Source of the DNA: Ciborinia camelliae
Lineage: Eukaryota > Ascomycota > Leotiomycetes > Helotiales > Sclerotiniaceae
Direction: 5' to 3'
Length of the DNA stretch: 64,000 bases
Assembly (NCBI GenBank): GCA_025890175.1
Contig: JANPYM010000018.1
Location: 198,071 to 262,070, forward strand
Under the pieces are notes generated by a model. It was not told the origin of the DNA. It made no database searches and saw only the letters and a program-made list of their open reading frames with translations. This document shows, piece by piece, positions 54,407 through 64,000 of this stretch. Position numbers and translations under genes: made by a program. Every line of letters begins with the position of its first letter. Within the stretch, counting starts at the first letter, position 1.

Positions 54407-54666
54407 TTCACCAATTAACCTTTCCATACTGCACCTAATAAGTACCTAGTATACTATAACAACGAACATCCATCCATCCATCCATCCTATTCCATCTATC
54501 GAGTCCCATCCCATCCATCGCATTCGAAGAAAAAAGAAATAAAGAAAATAGAAAAGAAAACAAAAGAGGGCACTAATACAAACCCGAAGAAGTTGAGTTG
54601 AGTTGAGTTGAGTTTGGCATTATGAGAGTAAGGGGAGAATAAGAGGAGGAGTAAAAAAGTTGATGT

Positions 54667-54759
54667 TAGTAGGTAGGTAGGTAAGTACCTACCTACCTAC
54701 CTACCTACCTACCTACCTACCTACCTACCTACCTACCTACCTACCTACCTACCTACCTA
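54667..54759. repeat. Palindromic (TAGG)n-(CCTA)n microsatellite
   Basis: About four TAGG units run into AAGTA and then about eighteen CCTA/TACC units. The two arms are complementary, so the single strand could fold into a hairpin. The TACC arm is perfect. Confidence 0.9.
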
Positions 54760-55454
54760 GAAAAAGCCCCGATGAAAAAAGTTCAAACGAAGCGAGTTTA
54801 TTAAGATGATGGGTACCTACCTACCCATCATCTACTTTACTTTACTTTACTTTACTTTACTTAACCTAGGTACCTAAGTAAAGTAGAGCAGTAATTAAGG
54901 GGGGGGAAAGCCAGGGCATATTATATTACAATCCCTTGCCCATTGATCTATTCATATCAAACGACAAGATAGTATTGATGAATAAATAAACAAAAGAATG
55001 AAAGATTTTTAATTAAATAGGTAGGTATAGATATGAACAAGAAAAATATAATTAGTGTATTACTTCCCTCAACCTCCCTCAACCAGCATCTCCCAGCATC
55101 AAATCATGCGAAAAGAAAGGAAAAGAAAAGGAAAAGGAAAAATCAAACCACCAAACTCCCCCTCGTCATCCATCATCCATCATCCAACCATCGTCCATCA
55201 TCATATCTATAATACAATTTCCCTCCGATTCCGATTGCCTAACCCGTATACATGTTCACCGGTATGGTATGTAAATGTAAGTCCCAACGAAATGCGGCCG
55301 TGGGTATCCATTAATCATTTGTCCTGTCCATGTTCTCCTCCACACTGAGATCCCAAAATTCGTAACCTTGTCATCATCGCCATCAATCTCATCATCTTCC
55401 ACTATATTTCTCACCACTTATATTCATCACGTGAATTCCAAAGATGATATATAT

Positions 55455-56485
55455 TTAGGCATAATCATCCTTGACACGACGCTGGCTCTCGTCTCTTTCA
55501 AAAGAGCTACGAGCACCTGCAGCACGAGCAGCTCGCTTCTGGCGTTGGTGGTGATAAAATCCAAACACACCATGATCTTTACCGGTATTCGCAGTAGTTG
55601 TAACTGGAACATCACGAGCTTCGGATGCCAAACTTTCTCTGCGACGTCTTCTACGGTCACCGCTCGCTCCTCCGATGCAGAGCGCAATGTTGGACAAGAA
55701 CAGGCAAGCCCATGCTGTCCATGTGAAAGCGAAGGCATATGTGCCGACGTTGGCGCTCATTCCGGCACGGCGGAATTGATTGCGGGCTTTTACAAACTCG
55801 GCGCTAGATAATCGTTAGTTATGTGATGGCACATGTGAGGATTGAGAAAACTTACGTCATCAATGAAGCAGCGAGAGTAAACCAGAAGAGGGCTAGGGCT
55901 GTCATGAGAGCCCCGGCAAATGATGCAAGACGACTGCAGATGGCAATTACCGAGATAAAGAATGCGAAGACGGTGAAGACGAGTCCCATGAGATAGAAGA
56001 CCCATCCGAATCTCCACATGTAATAGTAGGAGTAGGAGGTCGTGTGTTTCCCGTGCGCGCTTCAAAATATTAGTAATTGTAATTTCATAATTGGAATTTT
56101 GAGATCACTCACCCGAGAAGGCTCGGAGGAGCACCATCACCACCTCCAACCCATGCGTAACCCAATGGAGGATCTGGTACAGTATTTCCACAATCTTTAT
56201 TCCCCTCCCCACAGATAGTGAAGTAATTCCATTGTGACACTGGTCTGGCTCCAGCGATACTTGAAGTGTCGGCTGAGAGGAACTGTGTCTTGTCCAGAGG
56301 AGTCGAATTCGTTATACCGCCGAGTATCACGAAGAACATAAACATAATCGCAGCCCCGAGTAGGACCGCGGAGACCGTCCCCATTGGGCCACCTGCAATT
56401 GATCAACAATTAGCTCAAGTTCGCGAAAACTTGGTATCGTGGGGTCGAAGATCTTCGGAGACAAAGACTTACGAGTGAGGGCCAT
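55455..56485 (-). CDS. SUR7/PalI family four-TM membrane protein
   Basis: Four minus-strand exons, 56485-56473, 56392-56113, 56059-55856 and 55803-55455, give 281 residues with matching phases. The first exon is only 13 nt (MALT plus one base). Four membrane helices are visible: VSAVLLGAAIMFMFFVILGG, WVFYLMGLVFTVFAFFISVI, FAGALMTALALFWFTLAASL and YAFAFTWTAWACLFLSNIAL. The first extracellular loop holds the WNYFTICGEGNKDC pattern of the SUR7/PalI family (PF06687). The C-terminal tail is basic and cytosolic (DRRRRRRES, HHQRQKRAARAA). SUR7-type proteins mark eisosomes at the plasma membrane; PalI acts in ambient-pH sensing. The length and tail fit the SUR7/FMP45 type better than PalI, but this is not certain. 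Confidence 0.85.
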
Positions 56486-59400
56486 GGCGGAGGAGTCTAA
56501 TTAATTGTACGGGATTGAGAAGGAATGCAACGCGATCGCGAAGAATGATGGGAAACTGTTCAAAATGCCATGTTAGCCTCCTGCATTCTCTGTCTCAGCC
56601 CATGGTACAAATGCAAGTCATGAGAAATCTCCGTCATTGCACAAGCGACATATATACCTTGCATATAGCATTTGTAGCGACAAAATTAATCCAAAGGAAG
56701 ATTTCAACTTACTTGAGATGAAGTTAAAATAAGTTAAAAGAGGTATAAAGCGAGGTAGAATGTTTGATAGAGAAGAAAAGTTTGGGGTAATAAACAAACA
56801 GCAAAGAGATTCTTATTAATCAGTATGGCCTGGTCTTTACGTAGTTTAGTTTGTACCCCTTCTGGTACCAAGGCTCATGCTACCCAATAATATTTGACCA
56901 AGTTCAAGTGATGATGAGTGATGATGACAGTGACAGTGGCAGTGACAATGACAATATACCGGGAAAGGAAAAGAAGGCACGGTACCTTTGCGTTATGTGG
57001 TTTTCCGTACTCATCAAAGTGGTCACTCAAATGCTTCGGTGAAAGAACTAGAACTATGCAAACCTTTCCTTTCTGGTAGTTGATGGTTGCGAAATACCCA
57101 ATCAGTAGGTACGTAAGACTAAGACTTACAACTTTGACAATTTATCCTGAGCAGATACCTACCTACGAGGTACTTACGCACCTACGGCTATTGAGCGTGA
57201 GCATAGCATAACATAGCTTAGCTCTTTCTGATCCGATCGTGTTTCTTTCAGTCAAACTTTCGAGGAGGAAGCTTTTCTTTGTTAGCATAAAGGAGAATGG
57301 GAGAATGAATTGATCACGTTTATCAACTTGATCTTTGTGCTTCGATAGTTCACGTGCCGTACCTTTTACCTTTGTTTAAGATTCGAAAGCACTGAAAACG
57401 AATTTAAAAAGAAAATGCTTTAACCAAGATTGTAAAGGTTGTGCCTATGGATGCCGATGAAGCTTCAAGATATCCGAGCTGGTGGTATTAATCCATTTTG
57501 ATGATGTGGCTGAAGTAGGTTGGGTTGGGTAATTACAGTATTGACGTCACCATGGAGTGACTACCTATAGTAACCCTAGCTGCATGATCTACTTTGCAGT
57601 AACCTCATGGTTAAGTTGACCCGTACTAAAAAAGCTATCTAGTACCTCCAGCTATGTATATATATACTTTCGAGTAGAAGCTTCGACGATTATCCCCCGG
57701 CCCTATTGATCATAGGTATTCAAAGCATGGATCTTTCAATCAGGTTTTATTTATAGCTTTTATACTCTCCTATAGTTTGGTAGAAACTTAATCGAACATA
57801 TCGGATGCTTCTTCCGTGATTGAATTCGACCTTTACTCCAACTTATCTCATAGTTTCCGCATTTCCAAGATTGACAATCGTAAAATTGGGGAAACCTATA
57901 AGTGATCAAATCAGTTGATAGTTCACGTAACAATAATAACTTGATTTTTGAGCTTTGAAAGAAGGTCTATTGAACTGTTAGTATTAGTGCTACTGTCCCG
58001 TCCGCTCTTGCCACTTATCTTAGACCCCTCATCTGAGACCCCTCTTCCTTTTAAGCTTGCCATAACTGCAGGTGTAACTTGTCTCTTGTCCCTCCCGTCA
58101 CATGAATAATGTTCAAATTCAATCATGATCGTGGTACTAAGGGCCTTGGCAATGTCATGTCTCGTGGACCGGACAAGTACTTCCGTGTTCCCGTGTTCCC
58201 GTGATAGCTACCGCTTCCGCTTATGGCCTCCTTATTAAACACCGCAAGTGCACCTTGATTATATAATCTCACCCACCCAACCTACTCGATTACTTCATGA
58301 ATATCGTAAAAGACCACCACCTCTACGCTTGCTTTTCAATCTCTCTTGACGTTCGAAAGCGTACAAATGATATCCAAATAATTGCACAGGTCTTAAATAT
58401 CCTCGAATTCTAGGGATTTACCTCAAAGCGAAGATTATCTCATCAAGGTTACAAGACAAAACCACAGAGAGTGATGCGGAAGACTTTTCACAACAAATAC
58501 CCAAAACATACTGTCAACCGAAATGGATCGACAACATTCTATCCTCGCGAAGTCTCAATATTCACGCAGTGTGCATGTCAACGACGATCAAGCATTAGGA
58601 AGCACTGACCCCGAATCAACTGGCCATGGTTTACCTGAATGCCCCCAAGAAGATGGATTTTGAAACGTTAGCAAGGTACAAACACTCCAAGCGCGACTGA
58701 TCAAATTTGTGGGACATCCAAGGGCAACCGCTTCCCACTCCGGATCTACTCAGAAATTACTACAAACAATAAGCTCATTCTCCTACTAAAATTCCCCAGA
58801 CCCCTCCCCTACCATCCGATCTTGCATAATATCGGTCCGTACCGAAAGGGAAATAAATATCCCACCTATGAGCGCTTCGCTCTCGCATCCTTTATTCATC
58901 GTACGATATATCACCCAGTACCTGGGGTACATTCAGGTCTTGAATATACATGGTGCATATACAAGGGGGTTGGATTTAGAGAAGACAGATTCAACGATCG
59001 AATATGATGTGCATTTTGGGAAAAAGTATAACCGACGGATGAGAGCCGGAGGATTGTAAACCAAGCAAGTGCCTAATATTCTTCAATGCCACACATACTT
59101 GGAACGAATGTATGATAGCCAAGTGGATTTTCGTACATAGATCTAAGCGCAGTCACCGTTGATTGAGCCAGGACGATGAATTTTTGAATAAATTCATTCG
59201 AGTTAAGTCTCCCTGAATATGGATTTTCCTAGATCAAGACTAGGGAATAAACCTCATATATATTCCCTTTTCTATCGTATAATTACAATTCATCACAAAA
59301 GGGTTATCTTGCAAGTCGCAAGTCTATTCTGTAAGCATATGTTTTTGGGTTTAGCAGTCTATTAAGAGTTTCTTGGACAAAAGTATGTATCAATATATAT

Positions 59401-59601
59401 TATAAGGGTCAAGACTCTGAACTCTGAGGAATTGTAGATCTCTTAAATAAATTGGATCTTTCAAATGGGTTGATTTCTCCCAAGTGATTTGATGACACCA
59501 AGCAAGAAACTGAACCACTAACATCTTCCGAGGTCATCATCTATCATACTACTTAACAGATATATACCGTCTTTATAACCTCCCCTTCCAACTTAAAATC
59601 C
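56486..59601. other. Gene-poor region
   Basis: Three kilobases with no supported gene. A TATA-like GATTATATAATC lies near 58258. A 46-codon frame at 58524-58664 starts MDRQHSILAKSQ in a plausible leader context, so a small gene is possible but unproven. Frames at 58822-59059 are short and unsupported. Confidence 0.45.
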
Positions 59602-61032
59602 TTATTGTACGTTTTCCACCCCGGGTCCAGCGCACACATTCGATGCAATCATAGTATACATGTCCGCCTCACATTGCTGCTGTCCCAATGCCTTGAAACC
59701 CAATACTGTTTTAAATTTATTATTGGAATAAGTGTTTACATCTTACATACGCGTTACTGACATCGCGGCTTCATTTTTCGCATCCATAGCTTGCGTATAA
59801 GAGTTGGGAGATGGGTTGACAGCTGTAAATACGGTAGAGCACAAGATTAAAATGACACAATAGCTTTTTTGCTGCCATCCCGGTAGTATTCTTTGAAGGA
59901 ACCCGGCATCATCTTCTGTGCTTGCGGTGAGGAAGGCAATAGAATACGTGGAGACGGAAGCAGTCACTGTAATGGAAGTTAGTGGGATTAAATGTTCCCT
60001 CGTGGGAGTTGTGCATGAGTTGAAAGATGGAACGCGTACTACCTAGTCTCTGTTGTTTGCTCGGCATATCAAATAGATTGCCAGGCACTGGCAGAAAAAG
60101 GTTGATTCCCTGAATTGCTGCTGCTTACGTTGTCTTGAACAGAGGTCTCTACCCTTATCATTTTTGCGTCTTTGTTCCGGCACAAGGTGTCTAGCCGTTT
60201 TGGAGCTCTTAAATGTGGTATATCGGCCTCCGTTTGGCTCATCGCTTTTGTAAGGGCTCGGCATGATACCACTTGGTATTACTTTCTTCGTCCTTCTCAA
60301 CATGGCCTAAGAGCTTCTTCGCATTGTCCCTAGGTAGTGTCTTCTCCCATCCTTCAAAATGACTAGCTCGACTGCCAAATTCATAGCGAGCGTTAAATAT
60401 TGATTCCTGTATCAAGGATATAGATATCCACGTCTTTGCCGGCTTTTGAAGAAAAGAACGAACGGAAAAGTAAGTGGCAGGTTGCCTATCAAGGGGCATG
60501 GTATACATACTGACTCGCTCACCATATTTTGGATCTCTCCTTGATATTTTCGATCCGTAATAAATCATCCTGTTGTATCAACATTCGCCTGTGATCTTCT
60601 CTAGTTATTACCGGGTCATGAACTTTATTTTAGCTGTTTCTATATCTGCATCTTCGAACTTGGCTCCATGAATTGCACTGGCTGTTTTATCATTATGAAG
60701 GTCGTGCAAAACACACTCCGCATTGGGATTATGGCAGATGAGATCGTGAATCAGGGCCGGGTCAAGTCTCGCATGATAAGCATTCATAGTTTGGATGCAA
60801 TAGAAAAATGTTGCATTTTGAGACCGGTCAATCACAATCGTTTCAACGTACGCTTCTAAACTGTGCCCTTCTTGGAGTTGCGTGAGACGAATGTTATTAC
60901 AGAGTCTGGTGTTGTTAACAATTATGGAAGGTGCGGGTGCCTTGGTCCTTGCTACTAGGGCAAGTGTGCCCAGGGCATGAAGTATGAAAATCGCAAAGTG
61001 CTTCGTTCCGGCTCAACCGGTGCCGCCCTCAT
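59602..61032 (-). CDS. Possible six-exon hypothetical gene
   Basis: My minus-strand model uses exons 61032-61018, 60940-60612, 60569-60283, 60227-60129, 59966-59751 and 59705-59602, for 349 residues. Every junction has GT..AG ends and the phases agree, which would be unlikely by chance. Two introns are very short (42 and 45 nt), and the first exon (MRAAP) is a guess. Recognisable-looking segments are SIIVNTRLCNNIRLTQLQEG, NAYHARLDPALIHDLICHNP, FNARYEFGSRASHFEGWEKT and a hydrophobic SYCVILILCSTVFTAVN near the C-terminus. I know no family for it. An alternative is two genes, the second being a small secreted protein in 59553-59878 broken by frameshifts. Confidence 0.4.
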
Positions 61033-64000
61033 CGTTGATTTATCCGGTATCGAATTGTAATGATATGTGATTTTTTGGTTCAAGAAAGAGTAATCATGAT
61101 CGTAGACCAGATCTCATGTCCATCCATCACATCCCATTGACTAATACCTACCTACCTACCTCGTATCTACACTAAATGGTTCACCAATGATGCGCAAACA
61201 ATGCACAGCTGTTTTTCCTTTTTCAAGTCAATTTAAAACTAGGTTTCTTAATGTGGACAGCGGAGCAGGAGATGGAATATCTTTGGTTGCAAGTGTTGAC
61301 TTGAGCTGCTGCTCTGAGGCAAAGTCAAAACTCCCCAATCGTCTGATTATAACGAAAAAGATATTTTCGGCTTGGTAGCCGCGAGGCTGGATTATCATGG
61401 CCTTGTGAAAGTCGCCCGCCTCGAGGTATTGGAATGGGAATTCGGATCCTAATTTGCATAATCGTGGATCAGTTCGTGTTCTTTCAAATCCAATGATACG
61501 AATCGAAAGATGCAACAAAATCTTTTATACCTATATATATCTTTTTTTCTATAAAATGAAGTCCCCACTTCACTTCTCAATTTTACCATCTTGAGATAGC
61601 TACTGGAATCTGGCCATTCGAATCTGTCCTCTTTCATTCCAATCACCAGTCCGATTGCTTTTCCTCTTGCTTTACCTTTATCTCCTTCAAATACCACATT
61701 TCACATCCTTTCGGACGATGTCGTATTTTCCGATCTAGATATATCTAGGACTAATTACAATTATCATCTTGGTCGTCGTTAAAGAATCAAACGATGCTAT
61801 GATGACGAGGGATGGAAAATCCTCATATCGACAAAATTGCACTCGTGTGCGCTAATCATCTCGTTTATGTATTGAATACTCTCTCTATCTCTATCACTAT
61901 CTCTTTTTTTTCTTTTGAGAGCTTCTAATTAATGGGTTACTCACAATTGGTTTCGCGTCTGCATATCTCGGGTCAAAAACTTGGAACGTGCGAATTGGAC
62001 TGGCTGTTTGCATTTCTTGGGCTATGGGCTATGGGCTGTGATCTCTTGTTTATTGTAGGTAGATAGGTAATATTGATTGATTAATTGATTGATGATATTT
62101 GTGAGGATTGGGAGTTTAATTTATTTATGAGTAAGGTAGTTCAGTTGGGGTTTTAACTTTTATTGTGAATTATCTACTTGGTTATCTTGATTATTGTTAA
62201 GATACTGTTGATGTGGAACTCTTGGGGATAAGTGTGTTGTATATTATAAAAGATGGGGATGGGGTTGAGGATGAGGAATTGGAACAGGTTTAATTTCATG
62301 GGTTTGGGTTTGGGTTTGGGTTTGAGATGTGTGATATGTGATATGTGATGAAAGCTCTTGGTGGATTGAGTTGAGATTTTGAGAGTTCTATTGGAAATAA
62401 TTGGAAGAAGGGGAATTAGAAGGAGGGGATATAGATAAAAGAGAGAATCATAAATAGAGACTCGGAGTTTGTATTGTATGGAGATTTCTATTAGATTTCT
62501 ATAATGGGGTTGGAAGATATGATATATACTAGGAGTATCGAAGTGTAGATTCATGTTGATGATGAGACACTATTTACCAACATTATTTACTAACGCTATT
62601 CATTAACGCTATTCATCAACACTATTCACCAACTCTATTCATCAATACTATTCATCAATACTATTCACTGATACTATTTATCAATACTATTCATCAATAT
62701 TATTTACTTCCATTATTCACCCCCAATATTCGCTCCTACTATTCACTCCCACTAGGTATTCACCAATACAATTAATTCCCTCCCAGCACCCCCCAAATTC
62801 CATAACTTGCCTCAGACATCCATCCATCCATCCATCCACACATATCCATCCATCCATCCATAATCATCACCGCCTCATCGCTAGGAGTAGTACAAGTACA
62901 CAATATCAAAAGTCCCGGGCTACTACAATACCAAATCTTCCTCTACAAGAAAAAAAATCCAGTGTCTTCGACTATTATTTGTTGTATATTTAGGTGATTG
63001 GGTTGGTATTTAGAGGATTTAGAGTATTTACCTCGTTATATATATAAGGTATGAGTGAGAATTTGATATACAATAAGATAAGATCAGATCTTCATACTTT
63101 TTATGTTATTTCAAGTATTGGGTTTGAAAATCTGGGGTTGAGAAGTCTATGTTTGATTTTTCAGTTCGCATACCGGGATATTGGTAAGGTGGTTTGTATA
63201 TATATCATCAAGGTAAATTCATAGGAAACATACCGTATTCTCAATTTCTCCGTCACATCAAAAATCTCTATAAATAGAGAATTGGACATTTTCTTAGTGT
63301 ATTTATCGGTGGTGAAGAAATTGCAGTGTGTACAGTACGTTCCGAGCAGCTGGGATATGAGAACTGCTGTGGAGGATTTTGTAGAAGAGAAATAAATTAG
63401 ATATATCGACAGATCTTTCTAATGTTGTTTTTCGGAGGTAGCGTTCGCTTGTTATGAGTATCGTTCTTTTTCCTTTGCAAAGTTTTTTGATTATCTAGGT
63501 GCGGAGGTGGATTGGTTGATATACCTAGGTGTAGTAGATAGTAATAGTAGGTGCAGTATAACTCGGACCTCCGATATAAGTACCTAGATAATGGGAGTTG
63601 ATATTTCTTTCTCTCGATGAATGGAAAAGGGAAAGTCGGCTAGGTACGTAGGGAAATAAGTATATAGCTTTCGCTTTCTCTTTTTTTCTCTTGCTCTATC
63701 TCCATCTATTCTCATTTAATCCAACCTCTCCTCCCCTCCTCCTTCTTACTTACCAAACAGCACAAGCCAACCCAGCCTCATTAAAATCTATGACATTTAC
63801 TAATTCCCATTCATTAATCTAATCTATTAAAGAAGTACACATACATTACTACGCTAATATAATATGAGCCCCATATTTGCCTCTGAATTTAGCCTATATA
63901 TATTTCTAATTCTAATTCTCATAAACATAAACAAACATCACATCGCAGATTCACCACGACATTGCAACATTAGGTTGTTATAGATCCAAATCATCTAACC
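61033..64000. other. Gene-free region rich in simple repeats
   Basis: No gene is supported in the last 3 kb. It includes TACCTACCTACC (about 61147), GTTTGGGTTTGGG units (about 62302), GATATGTGAT repeats (about 62330-62350), the CTATTCATCAA array, a CATC tetramer run (62817-62870) and several TATATA stretches. Open frames such as 62174-62554 are products of the low-complexity sequence. Confidence 0.55.
62578..62755. repeat. CTATTCATCAATA-type minisatellite
   Basis: About a dozen imperfect 14-15-bp units of the form CTATTCATCAATA, CTATTCACCAACT or TTATTTACTTCCA follow one another and become more divergent toward the right. Confidence 0.8.

Larger units (their letters stand above)
52186..55454. 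other. Gene-free, repeat-rich and AT-rich region
   Basis: A stretch of 3.3 kb without a supported gene. It contains the minisatellite array at 52732-53253, an AT-rich block (53300-53660) with imperfect palindromes based on TTTATAAACTATAA, pentamer and TTCAC repeats (54262-54406), the TAGG/CCTA palindromic microsatellite (54667-54759) and an ACTTT run (54834-54860). This clustering suggests relaxed constraint or a local repeat nursery. Confidence 0.6.

Noticed and set aside
1..64000. CRISPR arrays, rRNA and tRNA genes, bacterial operons or Shine-Dalgarno sites
   Set aside because: None was seen. Direct repeats here lack unique spacers, no tRNA-like TTCGA arm with matching stems was found by eye, and the genes have spliceosomal introns. 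A tRNAscan-type search would settle the tRNA question.

Overview
The window looks like nuclear DNA of a filamentous ascomycete. Genes carry short spliceosomal introns (about 42-190 nt, most 50-65), intergenic spaces are long, and the gene content is typically fungal: HET-domain protein, Zn2Cys6 regulator, fungal rhodopsin-like membrane protein, Kre9/Knh1-type GPI protein, SUR7/PalI protein and a CE5 cutinase. TACC/GGTA microsatellites and the gene mix suggest Leotiomycetes, but I cannot fix the genus. I assembled exon structures by hand from open frames, GT..AG sites and phase agreement. They are models, not transcript-verified.

Layout. 1-610: 3' end of an acyl-CoA dehydrogenase gene. 1686-3099 (-): fungal rhodopsin-like membrane protein. 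3.1-6.4 kb: gene-poor, with a pogo-like MITE, a 563-bp long-TIR element and an 18/72-bp minisatellite. 6386-8156 (-): MFS sugar transporter. 9960-10796 and 13553-14490: two SDRs, separated by a gene-poor stretch with a second, oppositely oriented copy of the MITE. 15261-17027: HET-domain protein. 17412-18209 (-): a protein with a probable dimeric alpha/beta-barrel fold. 19243-23747: four unrecognised, low-complexity, charged or coiled-coil genes. 24299-24847: orphan. 25378-26670 (-): M20 amidohydrolase. 27.1-27.8 kb: a lone C2H2 finger and a charged exon. 28361-30190 (-): LRR protein. 30982 and 31980 (+): two small unknown genes. 33066-35082 (-): GPI-anchored Ser/Thr-rich Kre9/Knh1-domain protein. 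37345-38070: SLATT-type two-TM protein. 39974-42800: Zn2Cys6 regulator of the CTF1/FarA-B type. 45219-46305: cutinase. 49801-50566 (-) and 51048-52185 (+): divergent PNPOx-like protein and lipoate octanoyltransferase. 52.2-55.4 kb: minisatellite- and microsatellite-rich desert. 55455-56485 (-): SUR7/PalI membrane protein. 56.5-64 kb: gene-poor, apart from a possible six-exon unknown gene at 59602-61032.

Functional links. The CTF1/FarA-B-like regulator and the cutinase are neighbours in the same orientation. The interval between them holds five copies of CCTCGG/CCGAGG, the hexamer known as the FarA/FarB binding site, which suggests a local regulator-target pair for cutin or fatty-acid use. The HET and SLATT proteins belong to families tied to self/non-self or conflict responses; that role here is only inferred. 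No CRISPR array, rRNA or convincing tRNA was seen.
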